DNA of 64,000 nucleotides from Pseudomonas fluorescens Q2-87 (GCF_000281895.1 NZ_CM001558.1:4530556-4594555), one strand, 5' to 3'. Positions 1 through 9,393 are shown, counted from the stretch's first letter. Numbers and translations: made by a program. The notes: a model not told the origin generated them from the letters alone.

Positions 1-376
1 CACGCTCGCTGTGGCGGCGGATCACTTGCTCCACCGTCAACCCGCTGCGGCTCGACAGCAGGCCCAATTCTGGCCCGACACAAGGGTCGTACCACACCGG
101 CAGTACATGGCATTGGCCGGCCATGCGGGCATCGGGTGAAAGACCATTCAATGCTTCGTGAACCAGCTCCCGAGCCTGCGAGGGCGTCAAGGCGAGCAAA
201 TCGTAATGCACCATCAGCGTGGTATAGGACGGCACCAGGTCGATCAGATGTTCGGCGAATACGGCTCGCAAGCGCTCGCTGGCCGCGAGCATCCACGGCA
301 TATTGGCTTCGGCGATTTCATCGAACAGGCGCACCATCAGGCAGTCCACCGCCACCACTTCCAGGCGTGGCTTCAT
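1..376 (-). CDS. pxpB: 5-oxoprolinase subunit B (PxpB/KipI family), 3' part outside window
   Basis: The first 125 codons of a PxpB/KipI-type protein are visible, beginning at the ATG at 376. The N-terminus ([20 protein letters not shown]) and the later [12 protein letters not shown] stretch match subunit 1 of the prokaryotic 5-oxoprolinase complex, which opens 5-oxoproline to glutamate with ATP in the cytoplasm. The start overlaps the pxpA stop by 4 nt (ATGA), so the two are translationally coupled. The rest of the gene, and probably pxpC, lie beyond base 1. Older annotations of this family use allophanate hydrolase subunit 1 or KipI; the adjacent pxpA favours the oxoprolinase role. Confidence 0.85.
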   Translation of the reverse strand, partial: MKPRLEVVAVDCLMVRLFDEIAEANMPWMLAASERLRAVFAEHLIDLVPSYTTLMVHYDLLALTPSQARELVHEALNGLSPDARMAGQCHVLPVWYDPCVGPELGLLSSRSGLTVEQVIRRHSER

Positions 377-1125
377 GGCGCGCTCTGCCGGTCCAGGGCT
401 TCGCGAATACGTTGCACCGCGGCCACGGAACTGGCGTTGTCACCGTGCACGCACAAGGTGTTGGCCCTCAGGTGCAATGCGCTGCCGTCATTGGCGGTCA
501 GCGCATCGCCGCGAGCGATGGTCAGGGCTTGCTCGATGATGACCGCCGGATCGTGGTGTACCGCACCCGGCGTTTGTCGCGACACCAGATGACCGGCACT
601 GTCATAGGCACGATCGGCGAAGGCTTCGAACCACAGGGTCAAGCCGTATTCATCGCCCAAGGCCTGGGCTGCGCCGTTGTCCCGGGTCGCCATGAGCATC
701 AAGGGCAGCGACGAGTCGTAGGCGGCCACCGCCTGGATCACCGCGCGCAGTTGCGCCGGGTTGGCCATCATGTCGTTGTACATCGCCCCGTGGGGCTTGA
801 CGTAGCTGACCCGTCCGCCCTGGGCCCGGCAGATGCCGTCGAGCGCGCCGATCTGGTAATGCAACAGGTCCTGCAGTTCCTGGGCGCCATAGGCCATGGA
901 ACGGCGGCCGAAACCTGCCAGGTCCTGATAGGCCGGGTGCGCCCCGATCCGCACGCCATGGCCCAGGGCCAGGCTGACAGTCTTGCGCATGATGCTTGGG
1001 TCGCCGGCGTGGAAGCCACAGGCGATGTTGGCGCAATCGATGAAGGGCATCACCTCGGCGTCCAGACCCATGGTCCAGTTGCCGAAGCTTTCGCCGATGT
1101 CGCAGTTCAATAGCAGGCGGTTCAC
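373..1125 (-). CDS. pxpA: 5-oxoprolinase subunit A (LamB/YcsF family)
   Basis: A 250-aa protein, normal length for the LamB/YcsF family. It has the N-terminal [10 protein letters not shown] signature, the CGFHAGDP segment and the KPHGAMYND motif that line the family's active site. With PxpB and PxpC it forms the ATP-dependent 5-oxoprolinase that recycles 5-oxoproline, a damage product of glutamine, to glutamate. It starts at the ATG at 1125 and ends in a 4-nt overlap with pxpB. The MFS gene stops 63 nt upstream on the same strand, so the three probably form one transcript. Function is assigned from family and neighbourhood. Confidence 0.93.
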   Translation of the reverse strand: MNRLLLNCDIGESFGNWTMGLDAEVMPFIDCANIACGFHAGDPSIMRKTVSLALGHGVRIGAHPAYQDLAGFGRRSMAYGAQELQDLLHYQIGALDGICRAQGGRVSYVKPHGAMYNDMMANPAQLRAVIQAVAAYDSSLPLMLMATRDNGAAQALGDEYGLTLWFEAFADRAYDSAGHLVSRQTPGAVHHDPAVIIEQALTIARGDALTANDGSALHLRANTLCVHGDNASSVAAVQRIREALDRQSAP

Positions 1126-1188
1126 GGTGAACGCTCCTGTAGGATCTTTTTTATTTAACAGCGGGACAACAGCCTCGCCGCTTATCGG

Positions 1189-2475
1189 TTATTCGGCTTC
1201 CAACTGCTTGCCTTGGGTTTCCGGCAGGCTCAGGGCCGCCAGGATCACCACGCCGTAAGACACCGCGGCGAAGGCGCCGATGCCCACGCTCAGTGGTACT
1301 TTCTGGCTCAGCAGGCCGATCAACAGCGGGAACAGTGCCGCCACCGCCCGGCCAATGTTGTAGCAGAAGCCCTGCCCCGACCCGCGGATCCGCGTAGGGA
1401 ACAGTTCGGTAAGGAACGAGCCCATGCCGCTGAACATCCCAGACGCGAAGAACCCCAGGGGAAAGCCCAGCCAGAGCATCACGTTATTGCTCACCGGCAC
1501 TTGGGTGTACAGCAGCACAATAGTGAACGAGCCGACAGCGAACAGGACGAAATTTTTCTTACGCCCGAGGATGTCCGACAGATACGCACTGATGACGTAA
1601 CCGACGTAGGAACCGACGATCACCATTGCCAGGTATCCGCCGGTGCTCAATACGCTCAAGCCGCGCTCATTTTTCAGGAACGTCGGCAACCACGAGGTAA
1701 TCGCGTAATAACCACCCAGGGCACCGGTAGTCAGCAGCGAGGCGCGGATGGTGGTGAAGAGAATGCCGGGAGCGAAAATTTCATAGAACTTGGCCGGGTT
1801 GCTTGGCGTTTGCCGGGCCTTGGCCTGGTTATAGACTTCCGGATCCTTGACCAGCCGACGGACGAAAATCACGAATATCGCTGGGACGATGCCGAGGATG
1901 AACAAGGCGCGCCAGGCGTCTTCCGGCGGTAGCACCGAGAACAACAACGCATACAGGATCGCCGTCATGCCCCAGCCCAGCGCCCAACCCGACTGCACCA
2001 TGCCCACCGCCTTGCCACGGTCCTTGGCGCGAATCACTTCGCCCATCAGCACCGCACCGGCGGTCCATTCGCCGCCGAAGCCGAAGCCCATCAGGGTGCG
2101 GGCGATCAGCAACTGTTCGTAGCTCTGGGCAAAGCCACACAGGAAGGTGAAGAACGCGAACCACAGCACCGTCAGTTGCAGGGTGCGCACCCGACCGATG
2201 CGGTCCGAGAGGATGCCCGCCACCCAGCCGCCGATGGCCGAGGCGATCAGCGTGCTGGTGTGGATCAGTCCCGCCTGCCCGGTGGTGATGCCCCACATCG
2301 CGATCAGCGTCGGCACGACGAAACTGAGCATCTGCGTGTCCATGCCGTCCAAGGCGTAGCCAACCTTGCAACTCCAGAATGTCCGACGCTCCTGCTGGTT
2401 GATGTTGCGATACCAGTCAAACGGCCCGGAACGGGCCTGGGGGGTGGGGACGCCGAGCGTGTCGGGTGCACTCAT
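1189..2475 (-). CDS. MFS transporter (aromatic/organic acid:H+ symporter-like)
   Basis: A 428-aa major facilitator with about 12 predicted membrane segments. The loop 2-3 signature is GWVAGILSDRIGRVRT, and a repeat of it (YLSDILGRKK) appears in the C-terminal half. The ATG at 2475 is chosen because AGAA of a GGAGAA ribosome site lies just upstream and the protein from there begins like other family members; an upstream in-frame extension to 2718 runs through the non-coding leader. It is upstream of and co-oriented with pxpA-pxpB, so it may import a substrate that yields or resembles 5-oxoproline. That link is inference; the substrate cannot be read from the sequence. Confidence 0.87.
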   Translation of the reverse strand: MSAPDTLGVPTPQARSGPFDWYRNINQQERRTFWSCKVGYALDGMDTQMLSFVVPTLIAMWGITTGQAGLIHTSTLIASAIGGWVAGILSDRIGRVRTLQLTVLWFAFFTFLCGFAQSYEQLLIARTLMGFGFGGEWTAGAVLMGEVIRAKDRGKAVGMVQSGWALGWGMTAILYALLFSVLPPEDAWRALFILGIVPAIFVIFVRRLVKDPEVYNQAKARQTPSNPAKFYEIFAPGILFTTIRASLLTTGALGGYYAITSWLPTFLKNERGLSVLSTGGYLAMVIVGSYVGYVISAYLSDILGRKKNFVLFAVGSFTIVLLYTQVPVSNNVMLWLGFPLGFFASGMFSGMGSFLTELFPTRIRGSGQGFCYNIGRAVAALFPLLIGLLSQKVPLSVGIGAFAAVSYGVVILAALSLPETQGKQLEAE

Positions 2476-2661
2476 GGTGGTTCTCCGCAGTTTTATTGTT
2501 CTAAGCCTCGACGACGCAAACGTAGAGACCGGATGCCCCGATTCTTGAGCGGGCACGCCATCGCGTCCAACGAATAAAACCTTGGTTGGGTCATAAGAAA
2601 AAGTTGATTGGTTGCATCGGTGAGTCTGACTGAACACCGTTGTGGCCCAGCTGCACACCGT

Positions 2662-2797
2662 TGTGGCGAGGGGATTTATTCCCGTTGGGCTGCGAAGCGG
2701 CCCTGATAAGGCCACCACATGTGTCAGGCAGGATCATTTCTAGTGCTGCATTGAGGCCTGCTTCGCAGCCCAGCGGGGATAAATCCCCTCGCCACAA
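2662..2797. repeat. REPIN-like inverted pair, GTGGCGAGGGGATTTAT family
   Basis: Two copies of a ~40-nt element face each other, each with TGTGGCGAGGGGATTTAT at its outer end and CTGCGAAGC inside, around a ~50-nt spacer. This fills most of the 344-nt gap between the MFS gene and the DUF2937 gene. It is a different REP family from the GGAGCGGGCTTGCTCGCGA elements found elsewhere in the window. Confidence 0.8.
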
Positions 2798-2819
2798 AAG
2801 CACTTCGACCGCGGTGCAA

Positions 2820-3362
2820 TCAGAGCCCGCGCAAATCCCGCTCTTCAATCGGTCGGCTCTGGCGCAGGCGCTTGCCACCCAGCACCACCCAATCGATCAG
2901 GCGGAACAGGCATTCCAGGCCGAACGACAACAGCATGGCGCCGCTGATGCCCCAGATCATCGCCTCGGGCGTGAGCAGGATCTGGTAGCTGTAGCCATTC
3001 CAGGTTTCCTTGCGAATGTCCGGATCGGCGGCCAACGCCACTTGCAGCAGGCGGATGTACCACGGCCCCTGCATCGCCTGGAATTGCTTGTCCAGGGCCT
3101 GCTGACGCACCAGCAAGGTGTTCAGGCTGTCGGCGTCGCTGCGAAAGATCGGGTCTTCGCTGGCACGGTAATGAGCCACCAGGGCCTGCATGTCGCCTTT
3201 GAAAAACTGATTGGCGGTGCCCTGGAACCCTTGCAGGCCGGTCTGCGCCTCGATCAGGTGGGCTTCGACCCGTTTGGCATAGTCGTTGATGAAGCCCGGT
3301 ACTTGCACCCCGACCAGCAGGCCCACCGCGAACAACACCAGGCGTAGATAACTGAGCAGCAT
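2820..3362 (-). CDS. DUF2937 family membrane protein
   Basis: A 180-aa protein with an N-terminal membrane segment (residues 5-22) and a second near residues 136-158, leaving a ~110-residue region between them on one side of the membrane. The pattern matches DUF2937, a proteobacterial inner-membrane family without an assigned function. The start is the ATG at 3362. It lies 12 nt downstream of the class II amidotransferase gene on the same strand, so the two are likely co-transcribed. Nothing in the sequence indicates a catalytic role. Confidence 0.75.
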   Translation of the reverse strand: MLLSYLRLVLFAVGLLVGVQVPGFINDYAKRVEAHLIEAQTGLQGFQGTANQFFKGDMQALVAHYRASEDPIFRSDADSLNTLLVRQQALDKQFQAMQGPWYIRLLQVALAADPDIRKETWNGYSYQILLTPEAMIWGISGAMLLSFGLECLFRLIDWVVLGGKRLRQSRPIEERDLRGL

Positions 3363-3374
3363 AACGTGACGTCC

Positions 3375-4151
3375 TTATTCGGTCCGACCGTGACTGACGC
3401 ATTCGCCGCGTCGCCACAGGCTCCATTGGCCCGGTTCATAGCGGGTCCAGTTTTCGTTTTCGGTCAAGGGTTCGGTGGCGATCACGGTGACCACATCGTT
3501 GGGCGTGGTTTCAGCCTGGAAATCGACGATTACATCCACATCCTTGAGCCTCGCCGGGCCGAACGGCGCGCGGCGGGTGATCTGGGCCAGTTTGGTCGAG
3601 CAATAGCAGAACAGCCAGTCACCATCGCTCAGCAGGCAATTGAACACGCCTTTGCTGCGGTATTCGGCGCAGGCCTCAAGCAGCGAAGGTAACAGTTGCT
3701 CGACCTCAACCGGTTCCGGAAATGCCCCGCGCACGCGGTTGAGCAGGTCGCAAAACGCCGCTTCACTGTCGGTATCGCCGACCGGGCGATAGAAGCTCAC
3801 ACCCGGCTGGAAATCGGCGAGTTGGCCGTTGTGGGCGAAACACCAGTTGCGCCCCCACAGCTCTCGCACGAATGGGTGGGTGTTGGACAGGCAGACCTTG
3901 CCGACGTTGGCCTGGCGAATGTGGCCGATCACCACTTCGCTCTTGATTGGATAACGCTGCACCAGGTTTGCCACTTCCGACTCGCTGCTCGCGGCCGGGT
4001 CCTGGAACAGGCGCAGACCACGGCCTTCGTAGAAAGCGATGCCCCAGCCGTCGCGGTGTGGCCCGGTCTTGCCACCGCGCTGCATCAGCCCGGTGAAGCT
4101 GAACACGATATCGGTCGGCACATTGGCACTCATGCCCAATAACTCACACAT
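3375..4151 (-). CDS. class II glutamine amidotransferase (YafJ-like)
   Basis: A 258-aa cytoplasmic protein. Cys2 (MCELLGMSANVP) becomes the N-terminal nucleophile after Met removal, as in Ntn-type glutaminases. Other hallmarks are HRDGWGIAFY, VIGHIRQANVG, THPFVREL and WCFAHNGQL, which form the glutamine-binding site. Length agrees with stand-alone YafJ-type amidotransferases, whose acceptor substrate is generally unknown. It is followed by the DUF2937 gene (12 nt) and preceded by a membrane protein gene (31 nt), suggesting a three-gene minus-strand operon. Confidence 0.88.
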   Translation of the reverse strand: MCELLGMSANVPTDIVFSFTGLMQRGGKTGPHRDGWGIAFYEGRGLRLFQDPAASSESEVANLVQRYPIKSEVVIGHIRQANVGKVCLSNTHPFVRELWGRNWCFAHNGQLADFQPGVSFYRPVGDTDSEAAFCDLLNRVRGAFPEPVEVEQLLPSLLEACAEYRSKGVFNCLLSDGDWLFCYCSTKLAQITRRAPFGPARLKDVDVIVDFQAETTPNDVVTVIATEPLTENENWTRYEPGQWSLWRRGECVSHGRTE

Positions 4152-4182
4152 GCTCGAACTCTCGCTTCAAGGGGCAGGCCTG

Positions 4183-4680
4183 CTACAGGCGCGGTTCGAT
4201 ACGCGAACGCTGGGGGTTGCTCGGCACGGGCGGGCGACCGTAGCGATCATCCCCTGCCACGCCGAACGGCGGCTCGTCTTGCGGTTCATCGGCGGCGGCA
4301 GCGGCTTTTGCGGCGGCAGCGCGCTCCTTGCGAGCGTTGGATGCACGCTCGATAGGAAAGCGGATCAACACCAGAACCAGGTAGAGGCCGAAAGCGATCA
4401 TGCCGTACATGAGCAGATCGGACACGGCCCGCCAGGCGTTGTTGCCAACCTTGAACAACGCGTCCAGGGCGACAATGGCCACGGCCGGGGCGACCTTGTC
4501 CTTCACAGGGTCGACAATGGTGGGGCTGAACAGCAACACCGCCATCAACAGCCGCAGCGGCTCGCGCAACCAACGCCACATCCAGCGGGTCATGCGCATC
4601 CACACCAGCAGGCAGCCCAGGGCGGCGAAGGCGTAGAGGCCCCAGGCGATCAGATAGTCGTTCTCGGTCATGGTGTCCAT
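4183..4680 (-). CDS. conserved small membrane protein, function unknown
   Basis: A 165-aa protein with an N-terminal hydrophobic segment (residues 8-25), a second around 42-55 and a third near 90-108. It ends in an Ala/Glu/Pro-rich charged tail (residues 118-165) that probably faces the cytoplasm. I do not recognise a functional family; it resembles a protein conserved across Pseudomonas that is sometimes loosely labelled a transporter, but it is far too short for an MFS protein. It is the first gene of a likely minus-strand operon with the amidotransferase and DUF2937 genes. Confidence 0.6.
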   Translation of the reverse strand: MDTMTENDYLIAWGLYAFAALGCLLVWMRMTRWMWRWLREPLRLLMAVLLFSPTIVDPVKDKVAPAVAIVALDALFKVGNNAWRAVSDLLMYGMIAFGLYLVLVLIRFPIERASNARKERAAAAKAAAAADEPQDEPPFGVAGDDRYGRPPVPSNPQRSRIEPRL

Positions 4681-4837
4681 GGCAAGGCAGGCAAAGAGAC
4701 GCTTATAGTAACGGCTTTTCGCTCGTCAGGCTGCCCCGGTGTCTGCACAGTGGCCGGTGTGTCCGGTTCGATGGACTGGACAGAACTAACCAGGCCGGCC
4801 GCTGGTCCCTTTTTCGTACAATGTTCGAGAGTCTTCC

Positions 4838-6892
4838 ATGTCCCTATCTGCCCACGTTTCCAACGCCCCGATCGCCCGCAAGGACCCGGGTGTTGACCCG
4901 TACGCCTGGCTGCAGGAGCGCGACACCGACGCCGTGCTCGACTACCTCAAGGCTGAAAACAGCTATCAGGAGGCGCAACTTGCCGACCAGGCCGGACTGC
5001 GCGAAACCTTGTTCCAGGAGATCAAGGGCCGGATCCTCGAGACGGACCTGTCCCTGCCCTCGCCCTGGGGCCCCTACTTGTATTACACCCGCACCACGGC
5101 CGGTGATGAATACCCGCGCCACTACCGCTGCCCGCGTCCGGCCGACGACAGCCTGACCGTGGACGAAAGCCGCGAACAATTGCTGCTGGACCCGAACGAG
5201 CTGGCCGGCGGCGGTTTCTTTTCCCTCGGCGCCTTCAGCATCAGCCCCGACCACCAGCGCCTGGCCTACAGCCTGGATACCTCGGGCGATGAGATCTACA
5301 CGCTGTTCGTGAAGGAATTATCCAACGACAAGGTCAGTGAACTGTCCTTCGAGGACTGTGACGGCAGCATGACTTGGGCCAACGACAGCCTGACGCTGTT
5401 TTTCGGCGAGCTGGACGAGACCCACCGCCCGCACAAACTCTGGCGCTATCGCCTGGATGGCACTGCCGCCGAAGAGGTGTTCCATGAGCCGGACGGGCGT
5501 TTCTTCCTGCATTGCTACCGTTCAAGCTCTGAACGGCAACTGATCCTGTCCCTGGGCAGCAAGACCACCAGCGAAATCTGGGTGCTGGACGCCGCGCAAC
5601 CGCAGCAGCCCTTCACCTGCCTGGCGCCACGGCGGGAAAACCATGAATACGACGTCGACCACGGCCTGCTCGATGGCCAGTGGGCGTGGTTGATCCGCAG
5701 CAACCGCGACGGCATCAATTTCGCGCTGTACCAGGCCGCCGATACCGGCGTGGCACCGACCGAGGCCGACTGGCAGAACCTGATCGCCCACAGCGACACC
5801 GTGATGATCGACGGCCTGAGCCTGAACGCCGGGGCCTTGACCCTGAGCTTGCGTGAAGGCGGCCTGCCCATCATCGAAGTTCATCCACAGGGCTTGCCGG
5901 CGTATCGGGTGCAACTGCCGGACGCGGCCTACAGCCTGCATGTGCAGAACAGCCTGGAGTTCGTCAGCGAGCGCATTCGCCTGCGCTACGAGGCCCTGAA
6001 CCGCCCGGCACAGATCCGCCAACTGGACCTGGCCAGTGGCGAACAGGTCGTCCTCAAGCAAACGCCGGTGCTCGGCCCATTCGACGCCGATGCCTACGTC
6101 AGCCAGCGGCTATGGGCCACGGCACCGGACGGCACGCAAGTGCCCATCAGCCTGGTGGTCAAGCGCGAAGCCCTCGGCAAACCTGTGCCGCTGTATCTGT
6201 ACGGCTACGGCGCCTATGGCGAAAGCCTCGACCCGTGGTTTTCCCACTCACGGCTGAGCCTGCTCGATCGTGGCGTGGCGTTTGCCATCGCCCACGTGCG
6301 CGGCGGTGGCGAGCTGGGGGAAGCCTGGTACCGCGCCGGCAAGCAGGAGCACAAGCCCAACACATTCAGTGATTTCATCGCCTGCGCCGAGCATTTGATT
6401 GCCAACGGTTTCACCACTGCCGAGCAGTTGGCGATCAGCGGCGGCAGCGCCGGTGGCCTGTTGATCGGCGCGGTGCTCAACCAGCGCCCGGAGCTGTTCA
6501 AGGTGGCGATCGCCGAAGTGCCGTTCGTCGATGTCCTCAACACCATGCTCGACCCGGACCTGCCCCTGACCGTCACCGAATACGACGAATGGGGCAACCC
6601 GCAGGAGCCAGACGTCTATGATCGGATACGCGCCTACGCCCCCTACGAAAACGTCAGCGCCCAGGCGTACCCGGCGCTGCTGGTCATCGCCGGCTACAAC
6701 GACAGCCGCGTGCAGTACTGGGAAGCCGCCAAGTGGGTGGCGAAATTGCGGGCCACCAAGACCGACGGCAACCCGCTGCTGCTCAAGACCGAACTGGGCG
6801 CCGGCCACGGCGGGATGAGCGGTCGCTACCAGGGATTGCGTGACGTAGCGCTCGAATATGCATTTGTCTTGAAGGTTTTAGGGCTGGCCTGA
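4838..6892 (+). CDS. ptrB: oligopeptidase B-type S9 serine peptidase
   Basis: A 684-aa cytosolic prolyl-oligopeptidase-family enzyme. Residues ~1-400 form the beta-propeller lid and the rest the alpha/beta hydrolase. The triad is readable: Ser537 in GGSAGG, Asp622 in GYNDSRV and His657 in GAGHGG. The HVRGGGELGEAWY segment is typical of oligopeptidase B, which cleaves short peptides after Arg/Lys. Length is normal. It is monocistronic: the gene on its left is divergent and a REPIN follows. Substrate preference is inferred from the family only. Confidence 0.9.
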   Translation: MSLSAHVSNAPIARKDPGVDPYAWLQERDTDAVLDYLKAENSYQEAQLADQAGLRETLFQEIKGRILETDLSLPSPWGPYLYYTRTTAGDEYPRHYRCPRPADDSLTVDESREQLLLDPNELAGGGFFSLGAFSISPDHQRLAYSLDTSGDEIYTLFVKELSNDKVSELSFEDCDGSMTWANDSLTLFFGELDETHRPHKLWRYRLDGTAAEEVFHEPDGRFFLHCYRSSSERQLILSLGSKTTSEIWVLDAAQPQQPFTCLAPRRENHEYDVDHGLLDGQWAWLIRSNRDGINFALYQAADTGVAPTEADWQNLIAHSDTVMIDGLSLNAGALTLSLREGGLPIIEVHPQGLPAYRVQLPDAAYSLHVQNSLEFVSERIRLRYEALNRPAQIRQLDLASGEQVVLKQTPVLGPFDADAYVSQRLWATAPDGTQVPISLVVKREALGKPVPLYLYGYGAYGESLDPWFSHSRLSLLDRGVAFAIAHVRGGGELGEAWYRAGKQEHKPNTFSDFIACAEHLIANGFTTAEQLAISGGSAGGLLIGAVLNQRPELFKVAIAEVPFVDVLNTMLDPDLPLTVTEYDEWGNPQEPDVYDRIRAYAPYENVSAQAYPALLVIAGYNDSRVQYWEAAKWVAKLRATKTDGNPLLLKTELGAGHGGMSGRYQGLRDVALEYAFVLKVLGLA

Positions 6893-6941
6893 GGAACTCT
6901 GTGGGGCGGCCCGGTCTTAGGGAACGATGCAGCCTCAAAAA

Positions 6942-7031
6942 TGTGGGAGCGGGCTTGCTCGCGAAGGCGGACTGACATTCAGCTGATGTGTCGACTGACA
7001 CACCGTCTTCGCGAGCAAGCCCGCTCCCACA
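6942..7031. repeat. REPIN (paired inverted REP)
   Basis: TGTGGGAGCGGGCTTGCTCG faces its reverse complement around a ~30-nt divergent centre, giving a 90-nt near-palindrome between ptrB and the next gene. The same unit recurs at 7572, 9189, 10346, 12943 and 44691. In Pseudomonas these are non-autonomous elements mobilised by RAYT transposases; no RAYT gene is in this window. Confidence 0.88.
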
Positions 7032-7080
7032 GGTATTTCACCCAAACACGTAGCAGCCACAAGAAAAAGACCGTGACGAC

Positions 7081-7554
7081 ATGTCAGAACCGACCTTATT
7101 GAACAAAGAAATCCGCGACTGGCTGATGGACTGCGGTCTGTTCGACCAGTTGCTGCCCGTGGACTTCGCCGCAGCCTCGGGCTATTTCAGCATCAGTGCC
7201 ATCGCCGAGGGCGAGGCGATTTTCCGCGAGGGCGATGCCGGCAGCTTCATGTGCATCATCCACACCGGCCAAGTGGCCGTGCAGAAAACCGGCCCCGACG
7301 GCCAACCGGTGACCATTGCCACGTTGCGCAGCGGCCGGGCATTCGGCGAAATGGCCGTGCTCGATGGCGAGCGACGCTCGGCCAGTTGCATTGCCGCCAG
7401 CAATTGCCAGTTGCTGAACCTGGGCAAGGATTCGTTGGAAAAAATGCTCAACGACGCACCCAAGATCGCCGCCAAGATCATTCGCGCCCTCGCCGTCTCC
7501 CTGTCCAAGCGCCTGCGCATGGCCGATGGGCAGCTGCTGTCGCAGCAGGTCTAG
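7081..7554 (+). CDS. cyclic nucleotide-binding domain protein without effector domain
   Basis: A 157-aa protein made almost entirely of one cNMP-binding fold (residues ~17-135). The phosphate-binding cassette reads FGEMAVLDGERRSASC, with the Glu and Arg that contact the cyclic nucleotide. There is no C-terminal helix-turn-helix, kinase or channel region, so unlike Crp it cannot bind DNA by itself. It may be a ligand-sensing partner of another protein. It stands alone between two REPINs. The ligand is not predictable. Confidence 0.8.
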   Translation: MSEPTLLNKEIRDWLMDCGLFDQLLPVDFAAASGYFSISAIAEGEAIFREGDAGSFMCIIHTGQVAVQKTGPDGQPVTIATLRSGRAFGEMAVLDGERRSASCIAASNCQLLNLGKDSLEKMLNDAPKIAAKIIRALAVSLSKRLRMADGQLLSQQV

Positions 7555-7571
7555 CCGCAAACCCGGTGACT

Positions 7572-7661
7572 TGTGGGAGCGGGCTTGCTCGCGAAGACGT
7601 CAGATCAGTCAGGATCCTTGTTGCCTGACACACCGCTTTCGCGAGCAAGCCCGCTCCCACA
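7572..7661. repeat. REPIN (paired inverted REP)
   Basis: Another 90-nt pair of the GGAGCGGGCTTGCTCGCGA family, with the same outer arms as the copy at 6942 but a different centre. It sits just after the cyclic-nucleotide-binding gene and before the stop of the convergent small secreted protein, a typical location between convergent genes. Confidence 0.88.
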
Positions 7662-7681
7662 GGAATCCATCGCTTATAGGG

Positions 7682-7969
7682 CTAGCCACCCGGCGACTTG
7701 GCCTTCGGCGGTTTCGGTTCCATGCCCGGTATCGGCTGGTCCTTGGGCGGCCGGGGCATTTCGATGGGCGGCAGCAAGGGCGGCCCGCCGTTTCCCGGGG
7801 CCACTTTGGGCACGCCGTTGGGCGTGACCGGCGGATACGGCATGGGAGTGGCGGTGCCTGGCGAGCCAGGGACGCTGGAGGGGCTGACCGGAATCGTCGG
7901 CTGCTGGGCCTGTGCGCAACTTATTGAGAGCGCCGCCAGGGCAATGGCCGTTAGAATGATGCACTTCAT
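7682..7969 (-). CDS. small proline-rich secreted protein, unknown function
   Basis: A 95-aa protein. Residues 1-20 form a clear signal peptide (hydrophobic core IILTAIALAALS, then a cleavage region CAQAQ). The mature part is Pro/Gly-rich with little predicted structure. The ATG at 7969 is preferred over a TTG one codon upstream because GGAG lies seven bases before it. It is likely a periplasmic or exported disordered protein. It is divergent from the spermidine-synthase-like gene. No family is recognised. Confidence 0.6.
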   Translation of the reverse strand: MKCIILTAIALAALSISCAQAQQPTIPVSPSSVPGSPGTATPMPYPPVTPNGVPKVAPGNGGPPLLPPIEMPRPPKDQPIPGMEPKPPKAKSPGG

Positions 7970-8043
7970 CAATGGCTCCGTGGCTATTGTCTACCTTCAG
8001 GCTAGTCCTTACCGCGCCGGTTTGCCCTCCTCTTGAGATATCC

Positions 8044-8730
8044 ATGAAACGTTTCGTTCTGCTCGACACCACGCCCATCCCTGATAACGGCGGTGCCCTG
8101 TGCCTGTTCGAGTATGGCGAAGACTTCGTCATCAAGATCCAGGGCGGTGACGGCGGGCAGTTGATGAATACCCGCATGCACGGTTCCGAAGACGCCCTGG
8201 CGGAGATTCCCTGCCGCAAGGTTGCCGGCCGTCCTGGCTCGCGCGTGCTGATCGGCGGCCTTGGCATGGGATTCACCCTCGCCTCGGCGCTCAAGCACCT
8301 GGGCAAGACCGCCGAGGTGGTGGTGGCCGAGCTGGTGCCCGGGGTGGTGGAGTGGAATCGGGGGCCATTGGGAGAAAAGGCCGGGCGACCGCTGTCGGAC
8401 CCGCGCACCGTGATTCGCATGGAAGACGTGGCCAAGGTGCTGCAAGCCGAGCCCCAGGGTTTCGACGCGATCATGCTGGATGTCGACAACGGCCCCGAAG
8501 GCCTGACCCAGAAAGCCAACAGCTGGTTGTATTCGGCCGGCGGCCTGGCAGCCTGCGCCAAGGCCCTGCGGCCCAAGGGTGTGCTGGCAGTGTGGTCGGC
8601 CAGCGCCGATCGGCAGTTTTCCGACAAACTGAAGAAGGCCGGTTTCAAGGCCGAAGAGGTGCAGGTGTTCGCCCATGGCAACAAAGGCACCCGTCACACC
8701 ATCTGGATTGCCGAGAAGCTCAAGGGCTAA
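8044..8730 (+). CDS. spermidine synthase-like methyltransferase-fold protein
   Basis: A 228-aa Rossmann-fold protein. LIGGLGMGFTLA is the glycine-rich nucleotide-binding loop, VVVAELVPGVVEWNRG carries the acidic residue that would bind ribose, and ALRPKGVLAVWSA follows in the usual order. It lacks the longer N-terminal domain of true SpeE and is shorter than it, so it belongs to the spermidine-synthase-like group whose substrate is unknown. The ATG at 8044 (MKRFVLLDTTPIPD) is chosen over an upstream in-frame ATG at 7972 that has no ribosome site. Confidence 0.75.
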   Translation: MKRFVLLDTTPIPDNGGALCLFEYGEDFVIKIQGGDGGQLMNTRMHGSEDALAEIPCRKVAGRPGSRVLIGGLGMGFTLASALKHLGKTAEVVVAELVPGVVEWNRGPLGEKAGRPLSDPRTVIRMEDVAKVLQAEPQGFDAIMLDVDNGPEGLTQKANSWLYSAGGLAACAKALRPKGVLAVWSASADRQFSDKLKKAGFKAEEVQVFAHGNKGTRHTIWIAEKLKG

Positions 8731-8778
8731 GCTAAACTGTGCTCAACCGTCATCAGTCTTTTCTACAAAGGTGAACCC

Positions 8779-9153
8779 ATGAGTTCGTCAACGCCACCGT
8801 CCAACACCGCCAAGCTGGACCGCATCCTCGCCGATGCCCAGCGCGACCGGGAAATGGGCTACCGCGACAAAGCCCTGAAAATGTACCCCCATGTCTGCGG
8901 CCGCTGCGCCCGTGAGTTTTCCGGCAAGCGCCTGAGTGAATTGACCGTTCACCACCGCGACCACAACCACGACAATAACCCGCAGGACGGTTCCAACTGG
9001 GAACTGCTATGCCTGTATTGCCACGACAACGAGCACTCGCGCTACACCGACCAGCAATATTTCGGCGACGGCTCCCTGAGCACTCCGAAAATCGCCAAGG
9101 CCACCCATAACCCGTTTGCGGCGCTGGCCGGGTTGATGAAGAAAGACGAGTAG
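8779..9153 (+). CDS. yajD: YajD family HNH nuclease
   Basis: A 124-aa protein with one HNH domain: CGRC and CLYCH supply two Cys pairs for structural zinc, and LTVHHRDHNHDNN with its HH...N core provides the betabeta-alpha-metal active site. Length and the N-terminal helix (KLDRILADAQRDREMGYR) agree with E. coli YajD. A ribosome site (AAAGGTG) precedes the ATG. Its biological substrate is unknown; members are housekeeping genes rather than parts of mobile introns. Confidence 0.85.
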   Translation: MSSSTPPSNTAKLDRILADAQRDREMGYRDKALKMYPHVCGRCAREFSGKRLSELTVHHRDHNHDNNPQDGSNWELLCLYCHDNEHSRYTDQQYFGDGSLSTPKIAKATHNPFAALAGLMKKDE

Positions 9154-9188
9154 CTGTCATTACCAGAGAGCTTTCCAGTCTGTAAGGC

Positions 9189-9308
9189 CGCCTTCGCGAG
9201 CAAGCCCGCTCCCACAGAGATTTCCAGCATCCTGGGGAGCGGGCTTGGTCCATTGACTCTCTCCAACGCTCACGAAACCCTGTGGGAGCGAGCTTGCTCG
9301 CGAAGGCG
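9189..9308. repeat. two inverted REP units with a partial third between them
   Basis: A left REP (9189-9216) and a right REP (9281-9308) face each other. Between them, a fragment GGGGAGCGGGCTTG (about 9234-9247) looks like the remains of a third unit. The gap between yajD and the methyltransferase gene is therefore largely repeat-derived. Confidence 0.75.
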
Positions 9309-9393
9309 ATGCACCCTTCACCACCAATCGCGAAACTGACCACCCTCCCGCATTCCCCGTATAATCGCGCCTTTTCCCCAAAGGCACCCGCCC

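Noticed and set aside
136..1113. Long open frame of 325 codons on the plus strand opposite pxpA
   Set aside because: It is antisense to a clear PxpA protein and its own translation shows no family, only the Arg/Gly/Pro-rich content typical of shadow frames in GC-rich DNA.
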